Origin: Eriocheir sinensis
Lineage: Eukaryota > Arthropoda > Malacostraca > Decapoda > Varunidae
Reading direction: 5' to 3'
DNA length: 64,000 bases
Assembly (NCBI RefSeq): GCF_024679095.1
Contig: NC_066578.1
Location: 538,601 to 602,600 of the forward strand
In this document: in pieces, positions 28,213 to 39,079 of the stretch
Layout: every line of letters begins with the position of its first letter
Position numbering within the stretch: position 1 is the first letter of the stretch
Notes under the pieces: generated by a model
What the model saw: the letters and a program-made list of their open reading frames with translations, nothing else
What the model was told of the DNA's origin: nothing
Databases searched by the model: none
Position numbers and translations under genes: made by a program

Positions 28213-28269
<57 letters not shown>
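28213..28269. repeat. (AC)n microsatellite (SINE tail)
   Basis: 57 bp of AC directly after the SINE body. Confidence 0.95.
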
Positions 28270-28274
<5 letters not shown>

Positions 28275-28384
28275 CCGCCATTCATCATCATAATATTGGT
28301 TCATAATGCGAGGTATATGGATTAATATGATGCTAATATGACGAGTGTTTTAATATTCTGAAAATGACTCACTGGGAAGGTTAT

Positions 28385-28560
28385 AGTGAAGAGGACAATG
28401 ATAGTGGGATTGACGATGATAGTGATGATGTTGATGCTGATAATGATGATGATGATGCTGGTGATGATGGCAGTAGTGTGAGTGGTGCATGTGATGCTGC
28501 TAGTAGTAATAACAGTAGTGGTAGTGATGGAGATGATGTGTCCAATTTCCAAGAAGGTTC
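28385..28560. repeat. GAT/AGT-rich trinucleotide region
   Basis: GATGATGATG and AGTAGTAATA runs. The acidic Asp/Ser open frame is a repeat artefact. Confidence 0.7.
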
Positions 28561-28789
28561 GTGAAAGCTTTAACTTTTTCTTCTCTCTCATTTCCTGCCT
28601 CCCTCTTCCCTTTCTGTCTTTCTCCTCCACCCCTGTCCTACCCTCCTCCTCCTTCTACTATTCCTTCCTGAACTTCCCACCCTCCCACATACCATCCCTC
28701 CTCCTCTTCCTCCTCTTCCTCCTACACTAACTGGGTGGTGTGGGGAGTAAATCAAAGCATGATAATTTATAATGGAAAAACGTCGAGTG

Positions 28790-29265
28790 AGTGAAGGAGT
28801 GAAGGAGACAGTGAGTGAGGAAAGGAGGGAGGGAGGGAGGGAGTGATGAATGGGTGAGCGAAAGAGGGAGGGAGGGAGTGATGAGTGGGTGAGCGAAAGA
28901 GGGAGGGAGGGAGGGAGGGAGGGAGTGATGAGTGGGTGAGCGAAAGAGGGAGGGAGGAAGGGAGGGAGGGAGTGATGAGTGGGTGAGCGAAAGAGAGAGG
29001 GACGGAGGGAGGTAGGGAGTGATGAGTGGGTGAGCGAAAGCGGGAGGGAGGAAGGAAGGGAGTTGGAGGGAGTGATGAGTGGGTGAGCGAAAGAGGGAGG
29101 GAGGGAGGGAGGGAGTGATGAGTGGGTAAGCGAAAGAGGGAGGGAGGGAGGGAGGGAGTGATGAGTGGGTGAGCGAAAGAGGGAGGGAGGGAGGGAGGGA
29201 GTGATGAGTGGGTAAGCGAAAGAGGGAGGGAGGGAGGGAGGGAGGGAGTGATGAGTGGGTGAGCG
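28790..29265. repeat. GGGA-rich minisatellite, about ten units
   Basis: Units of roughly 40-60 bp, each with GTGATGAGTGGGTGAGCGAA followed by a variable run of GGGAGGGAGGGA. Runs of four or more GGG blocks could form G-quadruplexes on the + strand. Confidence 0.93.
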
Positions 29266-29344
29266 ATTACAGAACAACTCCACGAAGGGGATATTGCAGA
29301 TGAAACAAACATCGAATATAGGGAAAATACACTAAAAGAACATC

Positions 29345-31258
29345 AGAAATAAGAACATAAGAACATAAGAACGCAGGAGTCTACAAGAGGCCGGTAGGCC
29401 TGTACGAGGCAGCTCCTTTGACCCTAAGCTCCCGTGTATCTAACCCCACCTAATATCGCTGTCCATGAATTTATCTAGTCTATTTTTGAATGTGACACTT
29501 GTATTGGCACTCACCACATGACTGCTAAGCCTATTCCACTCATCCACCACCCTGTTAGTAAACCAATTTTTGCCTATGTCCCTGTTGAATCTGAATTTAT
29601 CCAGTTTAAACCCATTACTTCGTGTCCTACCCGGTTCTCTTACCAACAAAACCTTATGAATGTCTCCCTTATTAAAGCCCTTCATCCATTTATAAACCTC
29701 GATCATGTCTCCACGTACTCTTCGCCTTTCTAGAGAATGCAAGTTTAACTGTTTGAGTCTTCCCTGGTATGGCAAGTTTCTCAACCCCTGAATCATCTTA
29801 GTCATCCTCCTCTACACCGATTCTAACATTTTGATATCCATTCTATAGTAGGGTGACCAGAACTGAGCCGCATATTCAAGATGAGGTCTAACTAATGCTA
29901 AATATAGTTTGAGGAAGCCTTCGGGGCTTCTGTTGTTTACGCTCCTTGAAATAAATCCCAGTACCCTATTAGCTCGATTTATAGCTTGAATGCATTGTGC
30001 CCTTGGACGGAGATCAGAGCTCACTAAGACCCCCAAATCCCTCTCGCACCCAGACCTACTTATGAGAGTGTCATTTAAGCAATAGTTATGTGAGGGGTTG
30101 TTCCTACCTACACTCAGAATACTGCACTTCCCTACATTGAACTTCATCTGCCATTTATCCGCCCAGTCATACAATCTGTTGAGTTCACCTTGGAGAATAC
30201 TAGCGTCCTGATCCGACTCGATTACTCTACCGATCTTGGTATCATCTGCAAATTTACTAACATCACTACTAATTCCTGTATCTAAGTCATTGATATAAAT
30301 AATAAACAAAAGTGGACCTAATACCGAACCTTGTGGGACCCCACTCGTAACACATCCCCAGTCAGATCTTTTACCATTGATTTGCACTCTTTGCTTCCTA
30401 TTGCTAAGCCACGCCTTGACCCAGTTCAAAACTTTACCCTCTACTCCGTGAGCCTGTAATTTAAGCAACAGTCGTTGGTGAGGAACTTTGTCAAACGCTT
30501 TACTAAAATCAAGATAGATTACATCATAATTTTCATCTCTGTCAACCGCCTCAAATACTTTATTGTAGAAGGACAAGAGATTGGTGAGGTATGACCTACA
30601 TTTTGTGAACCCATGCTGCGAGTCGTGAATTAAGCTATGTTTCTCTAAATGCTCCCGAATGTTCCTGGCTATTATGGACTCCAGCATCTTGCCTATAGCC
30701 GATGTTAAGCTAATTGGGCGATAGTTTGAAGCAACTGACCTCTCCCCCTTTTTAAAAATCGGCGTCACATTAGCTACTTTCCATAGGCTCGGCACATAGC
30801 CAGTATTTACCGACATCTTAAAGATGTCGGTTAGTGGGTTACTGAGTATATCGCCTAATTCCTTTAATACCCTCGGAAATATCCCGTCAGGACCTGGCGA
30901 CTTGTTCTTCTTAAGCTTATCTATCTCATCCTGAGCTACTTGCCTGGTAATGATTATATCCCTCAATTTATCGCCATCCCCGCCCTCGTACACCTGAACT
31001 CTTTCCGGTATAGTCGTTCGATCCTCCTGTGTGAATACTGAAAGGAAGTAGTCGTTCAACAATGTGCTCATATTTTCGTAATTTTCTACTAGCTCCCCTG
31101 TGTTTGTTTTCACCGGTCCAATTTTCTCCCGTGTTTTTGTTCTATACATCTGAAAGAAGCCCTTAGGATTACTTTTCGCCTCATTTGCTACTTTGATCTC
31201 ATAGTTCCTTTTTGCTATCCTGGTGTTTTTCTTAACTAATCTAGATAGTTCGACGTAC
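29345..31258 (-). mobile_element. CR1-like LINE (family B), nearly intact RT, one nonsense codon
   Basis: One continuous minus-strand frame from about 31258 to 29440 encodes the EN-RT linker, RT and C-terminal domain: [99 protein letters not shown], then RMTKMIQGLRNLPYQ to the end DSDIRWG. The FADD catalytic motif is intact. The frame is broken only at 29812-29814, a TAG where related copies have Gln in VQRRATKM. The endonuclease is missing through 5' truncation. The 3' tail is a run of TTCTTATG units (29344-29376), a CR1-type tail. Confidence 0.93.
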
Positions 31259-32180
31259 CCTGAGCCCTGAGATAATGCAGGAGAGGAATTCCAGGAAATA
31301 GATAAGATGGAAGCACACCCTGAAAAAATGGGAAAAATGAGATAAAACATATACAAAAATCCAGCAAGAAGGCCTTTGGTGCCGTATATTGGTACGGGTG
31401 AGCCTTCTCTGGGGTGAAGGAGACTCAGCTGTGGCAAGATACGGCACCGGGTGGAGGCGATACAGGTGTTCTACACCACTCCAGCGCACTACAAATGAAA
31501 AAAAATGACACCGGAGACAGGTTAATATAGATAAGGAATACCGGGGAGAAAAATCAGATACAAAACACATCAGCAAAACGAACAACTAGGATTAAGGACT
31601 TTGGTGTGGTATGTTGGTATAGGTGAGCCTTCTCTGGGGTGAAGGAGACTCAGCTGTAGCAAGATACCGCGTCACGAAAAGGCGATGTAGATACTCTCTC
31701 TACACAACACCAGCTCACGGGAAGTAAAGAAAAATGACACCGGAGACAGGGTAATACAGAATAAAGAATACCAGGAAAAAGAAACACAACATCAACAAAG
31801 GGAAAACAACAGCAGTAACAATAATAACAACAACATCAAAATATATAAATAAACTAGCACCCAGGCGTCTGGTGTGGTATGTTGGTACGGGCGAGGCTTC
31901 TCTGGGGTGAAGGAGACTCGTCTGTAGCAGGGTACGGCATCACCAAGAGAAGCCGATATAGAAGCAACACCAGGTAAAGGAAATTGAAGAACGAGAACAC
32001 AAGGGAAATACAGTAACAAGAACAGCAGGAAAAAGATAAGATGATAAACCAACATTTAAATAAGGAAATGGTCATTATCCACATTTTCGGCTCCAAGTAA
32101 CATCAAGAAAATGACGAGTGAGTCTCTTGCGGGGTGAGACAGGCTCACCCGGACCAAAGGACATCACAAGAGGAGGATAG
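31259..32180. repeat. degenerate ~230-265-bp tandem repeat, about four units
   Basis: The core GGTGAGCCTTCTCTGGGGTG, followed by AAGGAGACTCAGCTGT, recurs at about 31395, 31622 and 31888. A decayed fourth core lies near 32125 (TCTTGCGGGGTGAG). Each core is followed by GACACCGGAGACAGG and A-rich spacer. The unit type is not known to me. Confidence 0.75.
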
Positions 32181-32540
32181 AAATAAGAACAGCAACAGAA
32201 GAAAATTATATGAAAGCGGAAAAGAACTATAAGAAAACATAAAAGAAGAAAAGAAATAGAAAAAAGGAATAGAATAGAAAGAAAAAAAATGAGATAAAGT
32301 AATAAATAATTAAATCATTCAATAAATAAATAACCATACAACTAACTATTTAACCAGCTCCTTCACTAATTAGCTTTTTGTCTCATTAAGGAGAAGAGAG
32401 CTGTTAGACCCAAAATTAAGAGGAAAGAGATAAAGTTTAACTAAAACACCTAAACATTTCATGAAGAACAGAAGGAAATGAATGTCACCCTAAACACACT
32501 GGCATGTTTCATGTTATCTTATAATGCTTTGCCCTTGACG
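32181..32540. other. A-rich region, no gene recognised
   Basis: A/G-rich sequence with AATAAATAA runs near 32300. Confidence 0.4.
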
Positions 32541-32544
32541 ACAG

Positions 32545-32734
<190 letters not shown>

Positions 32735-32850
32735 CACTCTCTCTGGCTCCATGTATATATACGTAAAAATTATGTGCACTCCAGCATCTCGTTTTTCATG
32801 TAAACCTGTTTTTGTATGTGAACATTATTAAAGTAATATTTAGTAGTCCG

Positions 32851-33035
32851 CCCACACACACACACACCCACCCACATCCACCCACAAACCCACACCCATA
32901 ACCCACCCATACCCACCCACAAACCCACACCCATAACCCACCCACACCCACCCACAAACCCACACCCATAACCCACACCCATCCACCTACACCCATAACC
33001 CACCCACACCCACACCCACACCCATAACCCACACC
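32851..33035. repeat. CCCACA/CCCATAA minisatellite, left part
   Basis: Units such as ACCCACACCCATAACCCACC. It stops where the + family A LINE begins. The same repeat resumes at 38561 right after the LINE poly(A), so the LINE block sits inside this array. Confidence 0.9.
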
Positions 33036-33456
33036 CGATTTCCCATGGAATGGTTACTGCTTCCAGGAGAGAGACCCCTCTGTGTGTGCCCAGCGCATCA
33101 CAGAGGTGATGTTTCTGGAATGGAGGCATACATTCCACGTTCTTTCTCTACTCCTCATGCTAAAAAGCCTTGGTTTAATCATGCTTGTTATCGTGCTATT
33201 AAAGATAGAGAGGCAGCTCACAAAAGGTTCCAGAGCCTTCGAACTCCCGTTAACTATGACCTTTACATTTCAGCCCGGAATCGTGACAAATCCATTCTCC
33301 GACTTACCAAAACTTCTTTTATCAATAGAAAATGTCAACACCTTGCTTCTTCTAATTCTTTCCGTGACTTCTTACATCTAGCCAAAAATATCTCCAATTT
33401 CACATCTTCCTCTTTCCCTCCTCTCCTTAACCCTGACGGCAGCACTGCCGTCTCAT
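33036..33456 (+). mobile_element. LINE family A copy A1, left half (EN-RT linker)
   Basis: Encodes a [19 protein letters not shown] region, [38 protein letters not shown] and NPDGSTAVS. It stops abruptly at GCCGTCTCAT, where the poly(T) of inserted copy A2 begins. The rest of the element resumes at 36771. The endonuclease is missing. Confidence 0.88.
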
Positions 33457-36400
33457 TTTTTTTTTTACAGCTACGGATACAGTTCAAGGGCGTAATGAAA
33501 AAATAAAAAAGGCCCGGTACTTACTGCTCCCGAACAGAGGTTAAAGGAGTGTTCAAAATCAGAGGTCAATTTCGGAAGGAGAGGTGTCCTGATACCCTCC
33601 TCTTGAAAGAGTTCAAGTCATAGGCAGGAGGAAATACAGATGAAGGAAGATTGTTCCAGAGTTTACCAGCGTGAGGGATGAAAGAGTGAAGATGCTGGTT
33701 AACTCTGGCATAAGGGGTTTGGACAGTATAGGGATGAGCATGAGTAGAAAGTCTTGGGTAGCGGGGCCGCGGGAGGAGGGGAGGCATGCAGTTAGCAAGT
33801 TCAGAAGAGCAGTCAGCATGAAAATATCGATAGAAGATAGAAAGAGAAGCAACATGGCGGCGGAATTTGAGAGGTAGAAGACTATCAGTATGAGGAGGAG
33901 AGCTGATGAGACGAAGAGCCTTGATTCCACTCTGTCAAGGAGAGCTGTGTGAGTGGACCCCCCCCTACACACATGAGATGCATACTCCATACGAGGGCGG
34001 ACAAGGCCCCTGTAAATGGACAGCAACTGTGGGGAGGAGAAGAACTGGTGGAGACGGTACAGAACACCCAGCCTCGAGGAAACTGATTTAGTAAGAGATG
34101 AGATATGAAGTTTCAAGATGAGATTTAGAGTTAAGGATAGACCGAGGATGTTTAGTGTTGAGGAAGGTGATAGCTGGGTGTTGTCAAAGAATAGGGGATA
34201 TTTGTTTGGAAGATTGTGTCGAGTGGATAGGTGGAGAAACTGTGTTTTTGAGGCTTTGAAGGACACCAGGTTCCTCTTGTCCCTATCGGAAATAATAGTA
34301 AGGGCTGAGGCTCAGCGTTCTGCAGCCTCCAGCCTTGAGTCGTTAAGCTCCTGTGGGGTGGGTCTTCTATTAAAAGAAGTTGAGTAATGCAGAGTGGAAT
34401 CATCGGCATAGGAATGTATAGGACAGTTCGTTTTGGAAAGAAGATCATCAATGAACAAAAGAAAGAGAGTGGGAAATAGGACAGAACCCTGTGGGACACC
34501 ACTGTTGGTAGGTTTAGGGGAAGAACAGTGACCGTCTACCACCGCGGAGATAGAACGGCCGGAAAGGAAACTGGAGATAAAGGAGCAGAGAGAGGGATAT
34601 AATCCGAAAGAGGACAGTTTAGAGAGCAAAGACTTGTGCCATACGCTATCGAAGGCTTTCGATATGTCTAGCGCAACAGAGAAAGTTTCACCGAAACGGC
34701 TAAGAGAGGATGACCAGGAGTCAGTTAAGAGAGCAAGAAGATCGCCAGTAGAACGCCCCTTGCGGAACCCATACTGGCGATCAGATAGAAGGTTAGAATT
34801 GGAAAGGTGCTTTTGAATCTTTCGGTTAAGGATTGATTCAAAAGCTTTAGATAGACAGGAAAATAAAGCTATAGGGCGGTAGTTTGAGGGATTGGAACGG
34901 TCACCCTTCTTAGGCACAGGCTGTACAAAGGCATACATGCAGCAGGAAGAAAAGGTAGATGTTGATAGGCAGAGACGAAAGAGTTTGACCAGGCAGGGTG
35001 TCAGCACGGAGGCACAGTTTTTAAGGACAATAAGAGGCACTCCATCAGGTCCATAAGCCTTCTGAGGATTGAGGCCAGAGAGGGCATAGAAAACATCATT
35101 TTGAAGAATCTTTATAACAGGCATAAAGGAGTCAGAGGGGGGATGAGTAGGAGGAATATGCCCAGAATCGTCCAGAGTGGAGTTTTTGGAAAAAAAGTTT
35201 GAGAGAAGAGTTCAGCCTTAGAGATAGATGAGACGGCAGTGTTGCCGTCAGGACTGAGGAGTGGAGGGAAAGATGAAGAAGTGAGGTTGGAGATATTTTT
35301 TACTAGATGCCAGAAGTCACGGGAGGAGTTAGAGAAAGCAAGGTTTTGGCATTTTCTATTAATAAAAGAGTTTTTGGTTAGTCGGATAATAGATTTGGCA
35401 CGATTCCGGGCAGAAATGTAAATTTCATAATTAGCATTAGTTTGAAGGCTCTGATACCTTTTGTGAGCTGCCTCTCTATCATTGACAGCACGAGAACAAG
35501 CGTGATTAAACCAAGGCTTTTTAGTGTGAGGAGTAGAAAAAGAACGAGGAATGTATGCCTCCATTCCAGAGACAATCACCTCTGTGATGCGCTGAGCACA
35601 CACAGATGGGTCTCTATCCTGGAAGCAATAATCATTCCACGGGAAATCGGAAAAGTACATCCTCAGGTCGTCCCACCGGGGTGAAGCAAAATGCCAGATG
35701 CATCGCCTCTTCGGTGGGTCCAGAGGATGTACAGGAGCGATAGGACAGGATGCAGAAATAAGATTGTGATCGGAGGAGTCCAATGGAGAGAACAGTTTGA
35801 CATAATAAGCAGAAGGGTTAGAGGTAAGGAAGAGGTCTAGAATGATGGGCCGGTCTCCAAGACGGTCGGGAATACGTGTAGGGTGCTGGACCAACTGCTC
35901 TAGGTCGTTGAGGATAGCAAAGTTGTAGGCTTGTTCACCAGGATGAAAGCCAAAGCTGGTGGTGAACACTGAAATCTCCTAGGATGGAGATTTCAGCGAA
36001 GGGAGAGTGGGTCAAGATGTGCTCCACTTTAGAGTTCAAATAGTCAAAGAATTTTACATAGTTAGTAGAGTTAGGTGAGAGATAAACAGCACTGATGTAT
36101 TTAGCAATAGAATGACAATGAAGTCTTAGCCAGATGGTAGAAAATTCAGAAGAGTCAAGGTTGTGGGCACGAGAGCAAGTGATGTCGTTGCGCACGTAGG
36201 AGCAACATCCAGCTCTGGATTGAAATTTAGGATAGAGATAGTAGGAGGGAGCAGAGTAGAGATTGCTGCAAGTTCCCTCAGAAACCTGTGTTTCGGTAAG
36301 GAAGAGAAGGTGAAGTTTAGAGGAGGAGAGATAATGTTCCACAGAATGAAAATTAGAACGAAGACCGCGAATGTTGCAGAAATTGAAAAGAAAGAGGTTC

Positions 36401-36771
36401 GAGGAGTTAACAAGATACCTCTCGGGTCGGCAGTCAGAAGGGGAGTCCTCCCTGGGGGATTTTGTGGTCCCCCCCCTCCCAGGAGGGGACTCCGAGGCTT
36501 GATGTAAGTGCGACTTTTTGAAATTTGAATTTTGGGAAAAGGTGTATATGTTGTGTGAATGTAGTGTGGTGTGGATAGAGAGAGGATCTGTCTTTAGAGA
36601 TCATGCTGAACTACTCTCTGGTGTTGGTGAGACAATAAGGAAACGGTTAATGAGGACATGGGAAGGGTCTTTGGAGGGCTTCAGCTCCCTTCTCACCTCC
36701 CATATCTACCTCACCGGAAGTGGCTTCCGCCCATTCGGTAGGTGTCTTCCTACCTACTCCAACCAAGTCAT
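33457..36771 (-). mobile_element. LINE family A copy A2, nearly full length, nested in A1
   Basis: Read from 36771 to 33457. A ~350-bp 5' UTR (36771-36420) comes first. Next is an AP endonuclease ([25 protein letters not shown] then [10 protein letters not shown]), then the linker, then the RT ([61 protein letters not shown]). The C-terminal region follows (LGVLYRLHQFF, ARVNQHLHSFIPHAGKLWNN, FKRRVSGHL), then a 3' UTR ending in poly(T) on the + strand at 33457. Frame breaks lie near 35950, 35170 and 34290. The flanks share TCAT (33453-33456 and 36768-36771), a possible target duplication. The clade is Jockey/CR1-like by RT motifs. Confidence 0.88.
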
Positions 36772-38560
36772 CTGTCTCTAAGGCTGAACTCTTCGCTCAG
36801 ACTTTCCGTAGGAACTCCACCTTGGACGATTCTGGGCATATTCCTCCTACTCATCCCCCCTCTGACTCCTTTATGATTGTTATAAAGATTCTTCCAAATG
36901 ATGTTATCTATGCCCTCTCCTGCCAGAACTCTCAGAAGGCTTATGGACCTGATGGAATGCCTCTTATTGTATTTAAAAACTGTGGTTCCGTGCTGACACC
37001 CTGCCTGGTCAAACTCTTTCGTCTCTGCCTATCAACATCTACCTTTCCTTCCTGCTAGAAGTATGCCTTTGTACAGCCTGTGCCTAAGAAGGGTGACCGT
37101 TCCAATCCCTTAAACTACCGCCCTATAGCTTTACTTTCCTGTCTATCTAAAGCTTTTGAATCAGTCCTTAACCAGAAGATTCAAAAGCACCTTTCCACTT
37201 CTAACCTTCTATCTGATCGCCAGTATGGGTTCCGCAGGGGGCGTTCTACTGGCGATCTTCTTGCTCTCTTTACTGACTCCTGGTCATCCTCTCTCTGCCG
37301 TTTGGGTGATACTTTCTCTGTTGCGCTAGACAAATCGAAAGCCTTCGATAGAGTCTGGCACAATTCTTTGCTTTCTAAACTGCCCTCTTTCGGATTCTAT
37401 CCCTCTCGCTGTTCCTTTATCTCCAGTTTCCTTTCCGGCCGTTCTATCTCCGCTGTGGTAGACGGTCACTGGTCTTCCCCTAAGCCTATCAACAGTGGTG
37501 TTCCACAGGGATCTGTCCTATCACCCTCTCTCTTCCTGTTATTTATCAGTGATCTTCTTCCCGTAACAAACTGTCCTGTCCACTCATACGGCGACGACTC
37601 CACCGTGCATTATTCAACTTCTTTCAATAGAAGACCATTACAGCAGGAAGTACACGACTACAGACTGGAGGCTGCAGAACGCTTAACCTCAGACCTTGCT
37701 ATCGTTTCCGATTGAGGCAGAAGGAACCTTGTGTCCTTCAATGCCTCAAAAACTCAATTTCTACACCTATCAACTCGACACAATCTTCCAAACACCTATC
37801 CCCTTTTCTTAGACAACACTCAGCTATCACCTTCTTCAACACTAAACATCCTCGGTCTATCCTTTACTCAAATTCCCTACTGGAATCTTCACATCTCTCT
37901 CGGTAAATCAGCTTCCTCGAGATTGGGCGTTCTGTATCGTCTCCGCCAGTTCTTCTCCCCCGCGCAGTTGCTATCCATATACAGGGGTCTTGTCCACCTT
38001 TGTATGGAGTATGCATCTCACGTGTGGGGGGCTCCACTCACACAGCTCTTCTCGACAGAGTGGAGTCTAAGGCTCCTCGTCTCATCAGCTGTCCTCCTCC
38101 TACTGATAGTCTCCTATCTCTTAAATTCCGTCGCGATGTTGCCTCTCTTTCTATCTTCTATCGATATTCCCACGCTGACTGCTCTTCTGAACTTGCTAAC
38201 TGCATGCCTCCCCCCCTCCCGCCGCCCCGCTGCACACGACTTTCTATTCATGCTCATCCCTATACTGTCCAAACCCCTTATGCAAGAGTTAACCAGCATC
38301 TTCACTCTTTCATCCCTCACGCTGGTAAACTCTAGAACAATCTTCCTTCATCTGTATTTCCTCCTGCCTACGACTTGAACTCTTTCAAGAGAAGGGTATC
38401 AGGACACCTCTCCCTCCCGAAATTGATCTCTCTTTCGGCCACCGCTTATGATTCTTTTTTTAGGAGCAGCGAGTAGCGTTTTTTATTTTTATTATCGTCT
38501 CCATTTTTTGTGCCCTTGAACTGCCTCCTTTGTTGTAAAAAAAAAAAAAAAAAAAAACCC
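36772..38560 (+). mobile_element. LINE family A copy A1, right half (RT to poly(A))
   Basis: Resumes with SKAELFAQTF exactly where 33456 stopped. It carries the RT ([35 protein letters not shown]) in a frame interrupted near 37715 and again downstream. YADD is changed (HSYGDDST), so this copy is catalytically dead. The C-terminal region is FSLR/LISCP and ARVNQHLHSFIPHAGKL. The 3' UTR ends TCCTTTGTTGTAAAA and a ~23-base poly(A) tail to 38560. Confidence 0.9.
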
Positions 38561-38695
38561 ACACCCATTACCCACCCACACCCACACCCATAACCCACAC
38601 CCACCCACCCACACCCATAACCCACACCCACCCACCCACACCCATTACCCACACCCACCCACCCACACCCACACCCATCCACCCACACCTACACC

Positions 38696-38720
<25 letters not shown>
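38561..38720. repeat. CCCACA minisatellite, right part, then (CA)n
   Basis: CCCATTACCCACCCACACCC units running into CA repeats. Continuation of the array at 32851-33035, interrupted by the LINE block. Confidence 0.9.
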
Positions 38721-38731
<11 letters not shown>

Positions 38732-38737
<6 letters not shown>

Positions 38738-38785
38738 TACATACATACATACATACATACATAAATACATATATACATACATACA

Positions 38786-38817
<32 letters not shown>

Positions 38818-38870
38818 CACAGTGAGAGAGAGAGAGAGAGATTGATTTGATTTGATTGATTGATTGATTG
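38732..38870. repeat. (ATAC)n, (AG)n and (GATT)n microsatellites
   Basis: Consecutive ACAT repeats (38732-38815), an AG run (38822-38840) and TGATTGATTGATTGAT (38855-38872). Confidence 0.93.
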
Positions 38871-38916
38871 ATTTACCTCAAGGTTGTTACATATATTATT
38901 TTACACATTGTCTTTA

Positions 38917-39079
38917 AGACGTAATAGTTATGTGAGGGGTTGTTGCTACCTACACTGAGAATACTGCACTTCCCTACATTGAACTCCATCTGCCATTTAT
39001 CCGCCCAGTCAAACAATCTGTTGAGATCATCCTGGAGAATACTAGCGTCCTGATCCGACTCAATTACTCTACCGATCAG
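38917..39079 (-). mobile_element. LINE family B fragment
   Basis: Nearly identical to 30075-30235 of family B: TTATGTGAGGGGTTGTTGCT, CTGCCATTTATCCGCCCAGT, CTAGCGTCCTGATCCGACTC. It encodes the region just after FADD. It abuts the start of the family C element. Confidence 0.85.

Noticed and set aside
28364..28564. Acidic Asp/Ser-rich 66-codon frame
   Set aside because: Generated by GAT/AGT trinucleotide repeats.
31241..31585. Upstream start of the family B frame at 31437
   Set aside because: The first ~60 codons come from the neighbouring tandem repeat; LINE homology starts only near 31258.
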